A program made the translations under genes and the position numbers. From Natrinema sp031626495 (lineage in GTDB: Archaea > Halobacteriota > Halobacteria > Halobacteriales > Natrialbaceae), in NCBI RefSeq assembly GCF_031626495.1, contig NZ_JAMQOJ010000010.1, positions 62,001 to 126,000 on the forward strand: a stretch of DNA of 64,000 nt. The letters are read 5' to 3'. Of this stretch, positions 52,481 to 61,604 are shown in pieces. How positions within the stretch are numbered: position 1 is the stretch's first letter; each line of letters opens with the position of its first letter. A model generated the notes under the pieces. The model was not told where the DNA came from. It did not search any database and worked only from the letters and a program-made list of their open reading frames with translations.

Positions 52481-52631
52481 TCTTAGCGCCTCAATTCAGG
52501 AAAATAAATTACCGTGGCTGAGTTGTATTGGGCCTCGGAGCCAACGTTCACGGGAACACTGCGTATTCGGATGTGAGTGATTCTATACGAGAACCAGAAG
52601 GGGTATTCATGCCGCAACGATAGTAGTAAAC

Positions 52632-53699
52632 ATGGAGCGACGGGATATGATTCGGTCGGGGATCGGTTTAGCCGGTGGTACTTTGCTTAGTGGCTGTTTA
52701 CGATCACTCGGTTTCGAGAAGGAGTCCGCGTGGCGGGACCCACCGCTCGTATCAGACCGCCCGAATGCAGTCTATTATCCGGCGGTCATCGAAGAGATGG
52801 ATATGTACGGAAAATCTACGGCCGACGGTCTTACCGTTACTTTGATGTACTCTTTCCCACATCGATTCTGGACGGTAACTGGACAGGACAAGAACAAGGT
52901 CGTCGTGGGTGAGGATGATTCCCTTCATCTGATGGTCTCTGTCTGGGATACAGAGACCAAAACGGTTCTACCGATGAATATCGCACTCGAGATTAGTAAC
53001 GATGACGGGATGGTGACGCAGCTTTCGCCTTGGCCGATGCACTCACCGTCGATGGGATTCCACTACGGGGATAACGTTAGTCTCCCCGGTGAAGATACGT
53101 ATACTGCCACCCTTCGTGTTGGCCCTCTGCAGACTCGTCGAACGGGTGCATTTGAGGGACAATTCAGTGATGTTACGACGGCTACGATTGATTTCCAATT
53201 CGATACTAGAAACACTTATTATAATATAGAGATACGAAAAGTCGATGGGAAGGCTGGCGAACGGGGGAGTGTCGAACTAGCAATGGAAAATATGCCGGCT
53301 GGAAGAGCGCCACCAAAGTCGGAATTACCAGGGCAAATGATTGGTGAAACGATGTCCGGCGATGCGACGTTCATCACGACTCGTCTCGATGACGCATCCC
53401 GATTTGGAGAGGGAACCTACCTCGCTATCTCACCACGGACACCGTATAACCGCATCATTTTGCCGTTGATGTCGCTATCAGCTATGGTGACACGAGATGG
53501 AACAACCGTGTTCGACAACATCCTTCAGGAAACCCTCGACCCGGAACTTGGGCATCACTATGGTGCGAACATGGAAAATCTAAATCTGAAGCCAGGAGAC
53601 ACGATAAAAATCATGGTCGATGCGCCGCCACAGACCGCGCGTCACGATGGCTATGAAACAGCGTTCTTCGAGATGCCATCGATGGAGGTCAGTATATAA
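52632..53699 (+). CDS. P19-like iron/copper-binding lipoprotein, copy 2
   Basis: A 355-residue paralogue of 50287: lipoprotein signal (GIGLAGGTLLSGC), NAVYYPAVIEEMDMYG, MGFHYGDNVSLPGEDTYTAT in the P19 domain, and TPYNRIILPLMSLSAMV, HHYGANMENL in the second. Same order of motifs and almost the same length, so the pair arose by tandem duplication. The TnpB remnant separates them. Confidence 0.72.
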   Translation: MERRDMIRSGIGLAGGTLLSGCLRSLGFEKESAWRDPPLVSDRPNAVYYPAVIEEMDMYGKSTADGLTVTLMYSFPHRFWTVTGQDKNKVVVGEDDSLHLMVSVWDTETKTVLPMNIALEISNDDGMVTQLSPWPMHSPSMGFHYGDNVSLPGEDTYTATLRVGPLQTRRTGAFEGQFSDVTTATIDFQFDTRNTYYNIEIRKVDGKAGERGSVELAMENMPAGRAPPKSELPGQMIGETMSGDATFITTRLDDASRFGEGTYLAISPRTPYNRIILPLMSLSAMVTRDGTTVFDNILQETLDPELGHHYGANMENLNLKPGDTIKIMVDAPPQTARHDGYETAFFEMPSMEVSI

Positions 53700-53933
53700 T
53701 CAGTTGTCCGTCAGCCATCGACTCCGCTCTCAAGACGGAATAGTTGACGCCCTGTATGTTGGAGATACAGCTTTACGGGGATGAACCACGGCCTCGCGAT
53801 GATAGCAGGTATCCTAACATTCACCACTCAGGTGTCAGCGCCTGTAAAAATAGACTATATCGTATCGGCCGCTCCTCTCATCTAAGCCAGGCAACATCGA
53901 ACGGTCTTTACATGGTGAATCACGAGTTCGACT

Positions 53934-54689
53934 ATGGACAAGGATGCCGTCAACATCACTGGGGACGGAATTGCGGTCAACGAGGAGACACTCCAGTGGC
54001 GATGGGACGCCAGCACCTCACGGACCGTTCGACTCCTGTGGGTATTCGGCGTCGGCACCTTCTTCGCCGCGATTAGCATCGTCGTTTGTTGGCGACTGTA
54101 TAGGATGGCCAGTGAAGCCGCCGGCGGAGCCGGCCGGGCCATCGTCATCGGCCTCATTATTGCGCTTGCCGCGACTATTCTCGCCCTATTCGCCTCCAGT
54201 CATACTGGACGGCACCTCGAGCGGATTACTCGGCGGCTCCCCGTCGACGTACCCGCTGAAACAAGTTTGGACCGGGCGATGGACGCTGCTGTCGGTGTAG
54301 TCCTGATGGGGACAATTATTGGTGTGCTGATGGGCATTGGTCGATACGTCTCGCAGAACGAACTACTGGCCGTCGGTGCCGGCCCCTTTACCGGCCTGGC
54401 CGCGCTGTTGCTCCCGTTCGCGCTCGTCGCGCTCGTCCTCGCTTCGTTCCTGCAGTCCGTCGGTGCACTTGCCCTCGAAGAACAGTCGATTTACCTATAT
54501 GAACCGGAACAGGTGATTGATCTCGAGGCAATCGAAGCCGTTTCGATCCGACTGTTCAGGGGCGTCGCTGTAGTGAAACTCAGCTATGCCCAGCCAGACG
54601 GTCAGTACATCCAGGGGCCACGGCGGATCGTTGTTCCGCCGGAGGTCGCCCAGGAACTACAGCCACTTATTGAACACCGCACAGTTTGA
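53934..54689 (+). CDS. Four-segment membrane protein of unknown function
   Basis: A 251-residue protein with two pairs of hydrophobic segments (FGVGTFFAAISIVVCWRLY; AIVIGLIIALAATILALFA; AVGVVLMGTIIGVLMGIG; GLAALLLPFALVALVLASFL) and an acidic C-terminal beta domain (LEAIEAVSIRLFRGVAVVKL). The TnpB element begins right at its stop codon. It may belong with the P19-like genes; function unknown. Confidence 0.6.
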   Translation: MDKDAVNITGDGIAVNEETLQWRWDASTSRTVRLLWVFGVGTFFAAISIVVCWRLYRMASEAAGGAGRAIVIGLIIALAATILALFASSHTGRHLERITRRLPVDVPAETSLDRAMDAAVGVVLMGTIIGVLMGIGRYVSQNELLAVGAGPFTGLAALLLPFALVALVLASFLQSVGALALEEQSIYLYEPEQVIDLEAIEAVSIRLFRGVAVVKLSYAQPDGQYIQGPRRIVVPPEVAQELQPLIEHRTV

Positions 54690-56210
54690 CATCCTCCCGC
54701 GCCTGAAGACGCGGGAATCCCACGGTACTGCGCCGCTAGATTGGGATATTAGGGTTTGCAGTCTACTACTTGTGCCTGCGGTTGGACTCCGCTGGACAAG
54801 TCGTGAAGGTAGACTGCTGGCTGTGCCAACCAGCCGGTACTCCTATCCTCGGACAATTGCCCGGAAGACTCGGAGTTACTTTCGTCGTTGAGGTCGAGAC
54901 GGATGTTCTCCGCCCCATTCACGTCAGCATTGAACGCCGCGTCACACTCTTCGCAGACGTACAGGCCGCGTTCAACACGTTGACTGTCGGCTTCTCTACC
55001 ACAGACGCAACACGTTTTGCTCGTGTCGCGTTCGGACACATCTCCGACTTCGATACCCTCAGCTTTTGCCTTGTACGTGAGAATCGAGGTGAAGCGGTCG
55101 AATGCCCACCTATGCAGGTCAAGGTTCCCGTGTTTGCCCCAGTTCTTCGACTCGCCGTTCTCGTCCTCACGGACACCAGCGAGTTTTCCGACGTTGATGC
55201 GACCGACTCCCTTCTCGACAGACCGTTCAACGATGTGCTTGGCGAGACTGTGGAAGAAGTGGGTTCGGCGCTCCGACCACTTGTGGTGAAGCCGGGTGGC
55301 CTCACCACCACCTGAATCATCGCACTTAGCGATTTCCTTCGGGAAGTAATAGCCGTCCTGCTTCAAGCGGTTTCCGGGGTACAAGTCAGCTTCTTGGGTG
55401 CTGTATGCGACAGCGGCGAAGTTGCAGATGCTGAGGTCAATACCTGCCGACTCGTTACCGGGGGCGACGGGTGTCTCGATTTCGCCTTTGCAGACGAGAT
55501 GCAGTTCCCACCGACCCTTCGCCTTGTCGTAGACAGCACGAACCTGTTGGAGGTTTTCGACGGTGACGCCGGGCCGTGTCTCGTACTCGACAAGGATGTA
55601 TTCCCACGCTTTCGGGTGTTCCTTGTGATTCGCACCCTTCGAGAGACGGACGCGGTTGTTCTTCGTGTCGTGTCGGATGCCGTTTTGTTTCCACGTCACC
55701 GTACTGCGTGGGTGTTCCTCGTGGACACGGTTGCCGTCATCGTCGTAGTAATTGCGTTTACGGTAGCCGGGCGGATTCGCACGACTGTCGGACTTCCTCT
55801 TCCCGTACCATGAGTTGAAGGCTTCAGCGAGTTCCTCCAGAACGCGCTGACTGGACTGCGAGTGCAGTCCCTTGTATTTGGGGTGTGTCTTCACCTCGTC
55901 TTTGAGGTCTCCGTGGTCGGGAATCTCGCCCGTGTCCTCCCAGACTGCTCGGGAGTGGTAGTTGGCGACGTTCCAAAGCTTGCTGGCCGACCATCCGTGT
56001 CGGTCAAGCGAGTCCACTACCTGTGAATGGTTGCGGATTTTCGCTCGGTGGGTGCGATGGACTTCCAGCATTCTGAACGCCTGTATAAGCACTTATACTC
56101 GCTTTTCTTGTAAAGGTATAGATTGAGAACGGTGGAATATCCAGCCTTGCAATCGACGGTGGACTGTGGAGGTGTTGTCGGATTCATCCCGCGCCTAAAG
56201 GCGCGGGTAT
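54690..56210 (-). mobile_element. IS1341-type element (TnpB-only)
   Basis: About 1.5 kb bounded by related hairpins: at 54695-54716 (TCCCGCG...CGCGGGA) and at 56188-56207 (CCCGCGCC-TAAA-GGCGCGGG). It contains an intact TnpB and no TnpA. It sits directly after the stop of the 53934 gene. The element would need a transposase in trans to move. Confidence 0.75.
54749..56071 (-). CDS. tnpB: TnpB RNA-guided endonuclease
   Basis: A 440-residue TnpB. Starts MLEVHRTHRAKIRNHSQVVD, typical of haloarchaeal members. RuvC active site: Asp 212 (AGIDLSICN), a Glu near 302 (LAGVREDENG) and Asp 383 (FNADVNGAEN). Zinc ribbon: Cys 354, 357, 373 and 376 (CCVCG, CEEC). TnpB is a compact RNA-guided nuclease that retains its element by cutting empty sites; its guide (omega RNA) normally overlaps the 3' end, here toward 54695. 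Complete and plausibly active. Confidence 0.9.
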   Translation of the reverse strand: MLEVHRTHRAKIRNHSQVVDSLDRHGWSASKLWNVANYHSRAVWEDTGEIPDHGDLKDEVKTHPKYKGLHSQSSQRVLEELAEAFNSWYGKRKSDSRANPPGYRKRNYYDDDGNRVHEEHPRSTVTWKQNGIRHDTKNNRVRLSKGANHKEHPKAWEYILVEYETRPGVTVENLQQVRAVYDKAKGRWELHLVCKGEIETPVAPGNESAGIDLSICNFAAVAYSTQEADLYPGNRLKQDGYYFPKEIAKCDDSGGGEATRLHHKWSERRTHFFHSLAKHIVERSVEKGVGRINVGKLAGVREDENGESKNWGKHGNLDLHRWAFDRFTSILTYKAKAEGIEVGDVSERDTSKTCCVCGREADSQRVERGLYVCEECDAAFNADVNGAENIRLDLNDESNSESSGQLSEDRSTGWLAQPAVYLHDLSSGVQPQAQVVDCKP

Positions 56211-56300
56211 TCTCCTTGAATCTCTATAAACAGAAGCTCATTTGAAAGCGTTGAGCCAATAGCTGTCAAGGGACATTGAGTCTTCCCTAAACTATAAGTT

Positions 56301-56489
56301 TTAATCAATTTCTCTTTGAAGTTTGTAGATCAAGATTATAACTGCGGAGATGACTGATAACTCTACAAGACCAAGTATCCAAGGCAAAATTTGTCTCATA
56401 TAGAATGCATATATTAAACTCACAAATAGGATGGCGACGATAGTTACCCATTTAGTCGAAATTCTCTCGGAGAGATACCCGATTGACAT
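56301..56489 (-). CDS. Small two-segment membrane protein
   Basis: A 62-residue protein, AT-richer than its neighbours (MSIGYLSERISTKWVTIVAI..., then QILPWILGLVELSVISAVII). Two hydrophobic helices with a short loop. No family. Could be a recent acquisition given base composition. Confidence 0.45.
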   Translation of the reverse strand: MSIGYLSERISTKWVTIVAILFVSLIYAFYMRQILPWILGLVELSVISAVIILIYKLQREID

Positions 56490-56712
56490 GAGTGGATCTT
56501 CACACGGTCTGGATAAAGGCTCTTGGATAGAGATCCCATAAAGTGTTTTAGAATCAATTCCATCGTCATACTACCTTTTCAACCGTAGATAGATCAAATC
56601 ATGGCCACCATATTTTGGTGAAAAATAGTTAGCGCTTCGTGACATGTATATAAACCTTTGCGCCTGCATAGAAACGACACGTAAATGGGCCACCAGTATA
56701 AACTATCATCCA

Positions 56713-58116
56713 ATGAGTAACCGTTCGGCTCTTGCTCGCCGGACCAGTATTGCCCTAATCCTCACGTTCACGGTCCTCACAACTAGCGTCGGTGTCGTTG
56801 CTGCGAGCATGACAGCTTCAGGCCTCTCCGCAGGTGACACTGACGTCACCGTCCCAACGTGGCTATATCTCGCGACTGGCGGCGGTACCGTCGGCGCCTC
56901 GGCATTGTTGACAATGCTTGTCACTGACCGTGAGATGATCGGTACATATCATAATCGTGCAATCAGAGCGTCCACAGACCGATTACTGACTGCAGGATCA
57001 CTCTTACTTGGAGTAATTGGTATTCTTGGACTTGTGCTTATTTTCGTCGCTGGCGTCGCCGGGCCGAACATCGGACTAGTCAGCGCAACTGTCTTAGTGA
57101 CGTTCGTTGGTGGGCGTACTCTGCTAACGATTATCGCATACACTGTCGGGAACCCATGGCCAGCACTTAACCCATGGCGACAAATTGCTAAAGCACTCCC
57201 AACCGGCTACAAATCCTATCCCACGTCGTGCGGCTCTTGGCCTGCTGTGGTGGCATTATTGACGTTTGTCGGTCTTGAGGTTATTGCTCCTTTGACATCA
57301 TCGCCGACTATATTGTTGCTTGTACTTGGCTTCTACTCGCTATTTACACTCTCAGGTGCGGTCGTGTTTTCGCCGGAAACGTGGTTCCAGCGTGGTGATC
57401 CTCTCTCATTATGGTTTCGGTGCTATGGGGCTGTTGCGCCGATCCAACGGACCGAGAATGGGTTCGAACTGCGGTACCCTGGATCGCGGTTGAGCGATGC
57501 AGACCTCGTCACCGACACCTCTCTTGTAGCGTTTGTACTCGCGCTAGTGTGGGAACTAACCTACAGCGGATTCATAGTCACTCCACTAGGTGTCCAGACC
57601 ATTGAATTCCTCGTCGGGCTTGGTGTACCTCCCTTACTTGTCTATCTGGCGTTTCTCGTCGGTGGCTTCGGCCTGTTCTGGAAGGTATACTGGACCGCAA
57701 TCGACCGGACCCGCGAGCGGGCCGAGACCTATCTCTCCCGTCGATACCTCGGGCTTCGGTTCGCCACGCCATTGCTGGCCATCGCGGCCGGCTATCACCT
57801 CGCGCACTACGTCGGGTTCGGAGTTTCGCTATGGCCGTCGCTGCTTGACGCCTTGGCGATGCCATTGGACCCGCCGCCGAACCCGACCCGATATGCGTTG
57901 CCAGGCTGGTTCAACTATATCGAGATCGCTGGCATTCTGCTCGGCCACGTCCTCGCAGTGTGGATCGCACACACTATCTCCTTCGAACTGTTTCCTGGAA
58001 AGCTCCAGGCGATCAGGAGTCAGTACCCGCTCATCGTCGTCATGATCTTTTTCACGATGGTGAGCCTCTATCTCGTCTCACAAGGAACAATGAATCCGCC
58101 GTACATCCCGAACTGA
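56713..58116 (+). CDS. Polytopic membrane protein of unknown function
   Basis: A 467-residue protein with about 11 hydrophobic segments (RTSIALILTFTVLTTSVGVV; ... HVLAVWIAHTISFELFPGKL; PLIVVMIFFTMVSLYLV). Polar residues occur inside segments, including His in AGYHLAHYVGFG and HVLAVWIAHTIS, which could line a metal or heme path. A RERAE sequence lies in a loop, similar in letters only to the RExxE motif of FTR1 iron permeases. ATG 56713 (MSNRSAL) is chosen. Role unknown; it may be the membrane partner of the P19/DyP-like set. Confidence 0.6.
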   Translation: MSNRSALARRTSIALILTFTVLTTSVGVVAASMTASGLSAGDTDVTVPTWLYLATGGGTVGASALLTMLVTDREMIGTYHNRAIRASTDRLLTAGSLLLGVIGILGLVLIFVAGVAGPNIGLVSATVLVTFVGGRTLLTIIAYTVGNPWPALNPWRQIAKALPTGYKSYPTSCGSWPAVVALLTFVGLEVIAPLTSSPTILLLVLGFYSLFTLSGAVVFSPETWFQRGDPLSLWFRCYGAVAPIQRTENGFELRYPGSRLSDADLVTDTSLVAFVLALVWELTYSGFIVTPLGVQTIEFLVGLGVPPLLVYLAFLVGGFGLFWKVYWTAIDRTRERAETYLSRRYLGLRFATPLLAIAAGYHLAHYVGFGVSLWPSLLDALAMPLDPPPNPTRYALPGWFNYIEIAGILLGHVLAVWIAHTISFELFPGKLQAIRSQYPLIVVMIFFTMVSLYLVSQGTMNPPYIPN

Positions 58117-58215
58117 CTGGTCCAAGGTTAAAGTGGGATGGCCACTAGACGAATACGATACGTGAGGTTTTCGAAACGGCAAGCATTTCATCACGCCATT
58201 ACAACAGTCGAACGA

Positions 58216-58497
58216 ATGGCGACCGATCACGTGATCGAACGGGAGTACAAGGTGCCGACGGACGAAGGCGAGACCTGTCCCTACTGTGAGCGGCCGTTCC
58301 GGTCCAAGCGCTCTATGACGTTTCACAGAGGCATCGATCATACTGAGGAGTGTTCTGATGTCGAACGTGAGGCATTTGATGAGGAGCGCGACGACGAGGA
58401 GTACGAACTCTTCACGTTTCACTTCAAGGCAGCCATCTCCGTGTTCCTCGTCTACTTCCTGTTCACGTTTATTTATGCGCTTGTCTGGTCAGGATAG
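58216..58497 (+). CDS. Zinc-finger protein with C-terminal membrane anchor (DUF7410-like)
   Basis: A 93-residue protein: a C2H2-type finger (CPYCERPFRSKRSMTFHRGI-DH) at residues 17-40, an acidic helix, then one hydrophobic segment (AAISVFLVYFLFTFIYALVW). A membrane-tethered zinc finger facing the cytoplasm. The start at 58216 (MATDHVIER) avoids a basic extension from 58138. Family recalled as DUF7410; function unknown. Confidence 0.65.
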   Translation: MATDHVIEREYKVPTDEGETCPYCERPFRSKRSMTFHRGIDHTEECSDVEREAFDEERDDEEYELFTFHFKAAISVFLVYFLFTFIYALVWSG

Positions 58498-58777
58498 GAA
58501 GTATAACTTTCGCCTCAAACAACCTTCACGTGCCAGAGATCAACCGCCCATGACGAATTCTATTGCGAACTTCTTGAGCAGGAACGTATTAGGTCAGTCT
58601 TGATACCGTTGTTGGTAGGTGGCGGATTCGCCATAGGGTGTCCCTTTGAGATCTATATTCTAGTAAGTGGATCCACAGTCGCGAAGGAATGCAAAAAGAT
58701 ACTAGTATCTCCATTCGAAAACAAAGAGCAATGGAACCTCAGCCAGCGCTCCTATTCTTGTGGAGAACTGAACCGTG

Positions 58778-60190
58778 ATGGATCGATCACGTCGCTCGCT
58801 CGCTCACGTCCGATCGTTACTCTCGCGGAACCGACTCCGGGTCGCCTTCGCCGTTATTATCCTCCTTTCGGCGACTGTGGTCGCTAGCGCATCGACAGGA
58901 GGAATTTCGACGGCATCAAAGGACGATGTCCCGGAGGCACCGCCGACGGAGAATCACACTGTTGTCACTGAATCAGGACGAGCTGGGACGATTACTGCTT
59001 ACGCGCCTGACGGAGAAGTCCTCTACTACAACAATACGCGGACGAAGTACTTCGATGTTGACCCCGTCGAGGGAGATCCCCTGACCGTTGAGTACACCGC
59101 TACAGATACGATCCACACGGAAGGTCCCACCTGTGGCAACCCGCCATGTACCCGGAACGTTATCGAACGAGCTGACCTCGAGACTGGGGAGGTTGAGGTC
59201 ATCTATGAGCGCTACGACTACAAGGAATACGCCGGTGAGTGGCATGACGCGGATCGTCTCAATGAGACCCACGTCGTCGTCGCCGATATGGTCTCGGACC
59301 AGGTGTTCATCGTCAACACCGAGACGGAGGTCGTTGACTGGCTTTGGGATGCACAGAGCGACTTCCCCGTTGAGGAAGGCGGCTCGTACCCTCGCGACTG
59401 GGCCCATATTAATGACGTCGAATACATCGAATCAGGAGAAATGGAGGGTCGAATCATGGTCAGTCTCCGAAATCAGGATCAGGTTGTCTTTCTCGATCGA
59501 AAAGAGGGCCTGCTTGGGAACTGGACGCTTGGAAGCGAGAACGACTACGATATCCAATATGAACAGCACAACCCCGACTACATCTCTGAGAGTGAGGGCG
59601 GGCCGGCCATCGTCGTCGCCGACTCTGAGAACGGCCGCGTTCAAGAGTTCCAGCGCGAGGACGGCGAGTGGAACCGAACCTGGCAGTGGGAGGACGACCG
59701 TATTCAGTGGCCTCGCGACGCCGACCGACTTCCGAACGGCAACACGCTGATCTCCGACACCCACGGCAACCGAGTGATAGAAGTCAATCAGTCCGGCGAT
59801 ATTGTCTGGCAGGTCCCGTCCACGCTCCCTTACGAGGCAGAACGTCTCGAGACCGGCGACGAAAGCACGGGTGGGCAGAGTGCGGCCGCGCTCGACCTTG
59901 AGTCACGCACCGCGGCCGAGACCGGCGGCGACGGTGACGACGGCAGCGACGGGTTGTTCGGCTTCGAACCGCTCGAGTTCCTCGGTGGACTCATCGAGAC
60001 GATTCTTCCGCATCGGATCTACAATGCCCTCCTGTTCGTAAGTCCGGTCTGGATAGGCCAATCTGAGTTCGCTGCTATTGGGATTGCACTACTGACAGGC
60101 TTGTTCTGGGCTGGCCTCGAGATCAGATGGCAGCTCAGCGACGCCGGGATCAACTTTCGGCTTCCTGTCTCCCGTCAGGGCGACGACTGA
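58778..60190 (+). CDS. Arylsulfotransferase (ASST)-like membrane protein
   Basis: A 470-residue protein with an N-terminal membrane anchor (VAFAVIILLSATVVASAS) and a six-bladed propeller of the ASST type: WHDADRLNETHVVVADMVSD, WAHINDVEYIESGEMEGRIM, EQHNPDYI and WPRDADRLPNGNTLISDTHG, with two conserved His in WHDAD/AHIND-like motifs. The C-terminus has a second hydrophobic segment (IGIALLTGLFWAGLEI). ASST enzymes transfer sulfate between phenols, though many archaeal members lack tests. Acts outside the cell. Confidence 0.78.
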   Translation: MDRSRRSLAHVRSLLSRNRLRVAFAVIILLSATVVASASTGGISTASKDDVPEAPPTENHTVVTESGRAGTITAYAPDGEVLYYNNTRTKYFDVDPVEGDPLTVEYTATDTIHTEGPTCGNPPCTRNVIERADLETGEVEVIYERYDYKEYAGEWHDADRLNETHVVVADMVSDQVFIVNTETEVVDWLWDAQSDFPVEEGGSYPRDWAHINDVEYIESGEMEGRIMVSLRNQDQVVFLDRKEGLLGNWTLGSENDYDIQYEQHNPDYISESEGGPAIVVADSENGRVQEFQREDGEWNRTWQWEDDRIQWPRDADRLPNGNTLISDTHGNRVIEVNQSGDIVWQVPSTLPYEAERLETGDESTGGQSAAALDLESRTAAETGGDGDDGSDGLFGFEPLEFLGGLIETILPHRIYNALLFVSPVWIGQSEFAAIGIALLTGLFWAGLEIRWQLSDAGINFRLPVSRQGDD

Positions 60191-60333
60191 TGAGGTCATA
60201 GAATTATCGCTCATACGGGTTCCGCTTTCATCGCTTTTGCTTAGTATATTTCCAGAAGATCGCAGTTTTGTGTGATGGATATCCGGATAACACGTATGTG
60301 GTGCGCTCTATTAGGTAAACATAGTACCTCCAA

Positions 60334-61397
60334 ATGGTCCAAATGCCACTCCTCATCTGGGCTGGTGTTCTCGTTATCGGTGCATTCGTCGCTCACTGGG
60401 GGGCTGACAAACTAAGTGCACCACTCAAAAAGGTCCGCCGCCAGTGGGGTCTGACCGCCGTTGCAGGTGGTGCACTCGTCGGGATCGCCGCTGCTGGCTC
60501 TGAAATCGGTATTAATACCATCAGTGCTTACCGAGGAGTCTCAGATATCGGTCTCGGAATGATGCTCGGGTCCAACATCGTCTCCGTTCCCCTCATCGTC
60601 ACGACTGCCTACTTTGTGTCTCGCACAGAAAGTTTGGGGGCGGAAACGGTGAGAATGACGATAGTGGCAGTAATGGATCCACTGGCCAGTCTAACAGGCT
60701 AGAAGCAGGCCATGAACAGCACCGGCAGGAGAATTTGCTCCGTATTGGTCGTGATGCAGTCCACGTCCTCACCGTGCCGTACTTAGGAATACTTGCCCTC
60801 GTCGCCATCCTCACAGTACCCGAACCAGTTCGAGGGCTTCAACCGTTGGACGGGGTGGTTATGGGTGCGGCGTACCTCGTATCTCTGGGACAGGCATTCA
60901 TGCGTGGCCGTTCTTCTCCAGAGGATGTTGAATGGAAGAGAAAAGAGATCGGTCTCGCTGTTGCTGGGTTAATCGCACTCGCCGCGGGAGCATATACAAC
61001 CGTCCGTGCAACAGAGAACATCGTGGCCGGTCTGGGAATCACCCGGCTCATCGGAGGATTGTTTATTACGGCGATTGTCACGGCACTCCCCGAAATCTTT
61101 GCCACCAGAAGCGTCGTCAAAAGTGGCCAGGTGACCGCCGGGACGACGAGCGTCATCGGCGATAACGCTGTGACGATGACCGTGGCGTTCCTCCCGCTAG
61201 CTGTTGTTACCGTCCCGATCGATAATTTCCAGTTGTACTGGGTGAACCTCACTTTTGTGGCCATTGTGGCAGCGACGTTCGGTTTACTCATTCACTTCGG
61301 CTCGGTCGGTGAACATGGTTTTGAGCGCTGGCAGGTTTTGGCCCTTGATGGGGTGTATCTTCTATATCTTATCGTGATAATATTCTGGGTACTGTGA
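60334..61397 (+). pseudogene. CaCA-family Na+/Ca2+ exchanger with a frameshift in a G-tract
   Basis: 60334-60702 encodes the first alpha-repeat (ALVGIAAAGSEIGINTISAY, GLGMMLGSNIVSVPLIVT). Adding one G to the G5 run at 60636-60640 continues in frame as ESLGGGNGENDDSGSNG... and into the second half from about 60735 (VPYLGILALVAILTVPEP; ITAIVTALPEIFATRSVVKS; TSVIGDNAVTMTVAFLPL). Together they give a normal exchanger of about 355 residues. The exchanger would extrude Ca2+ using Na+. It may be a single lesion, a phase-variable tract or a base-calling error. Confidence 0.8.
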
Positions 61398-61604
61398 TTT
61401 GAGTCGGTTATATTGTTTTTGGGAACACCTCCATTCGATTTTCCACCTTGCTTCAGCTCGTCATCATCACCAACTCCGAACACGGAGGCAATCCAAGAAG
61501 CACAATCATTCAGTATGAAAAGAGTTCTATGACCCCTCTACGAAACTCAGTTAATATGTTCAACCGCAAACAGTGAGAAAAGGTACCTGCGTAGCGATGA
61601 GCCA

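Noticed and set aside
53744..54076. 110-codon plus-strand frame upstream of the membrane protein
   Set aside because: Mixed composition and overlap with a better supported gene in another register.
56713..58116. FTR1 iron permease identity from RERAE
   Set aside because: The motif is in a loop and not in a membrane segment, and the rest of the protein does not resemble FTR1.
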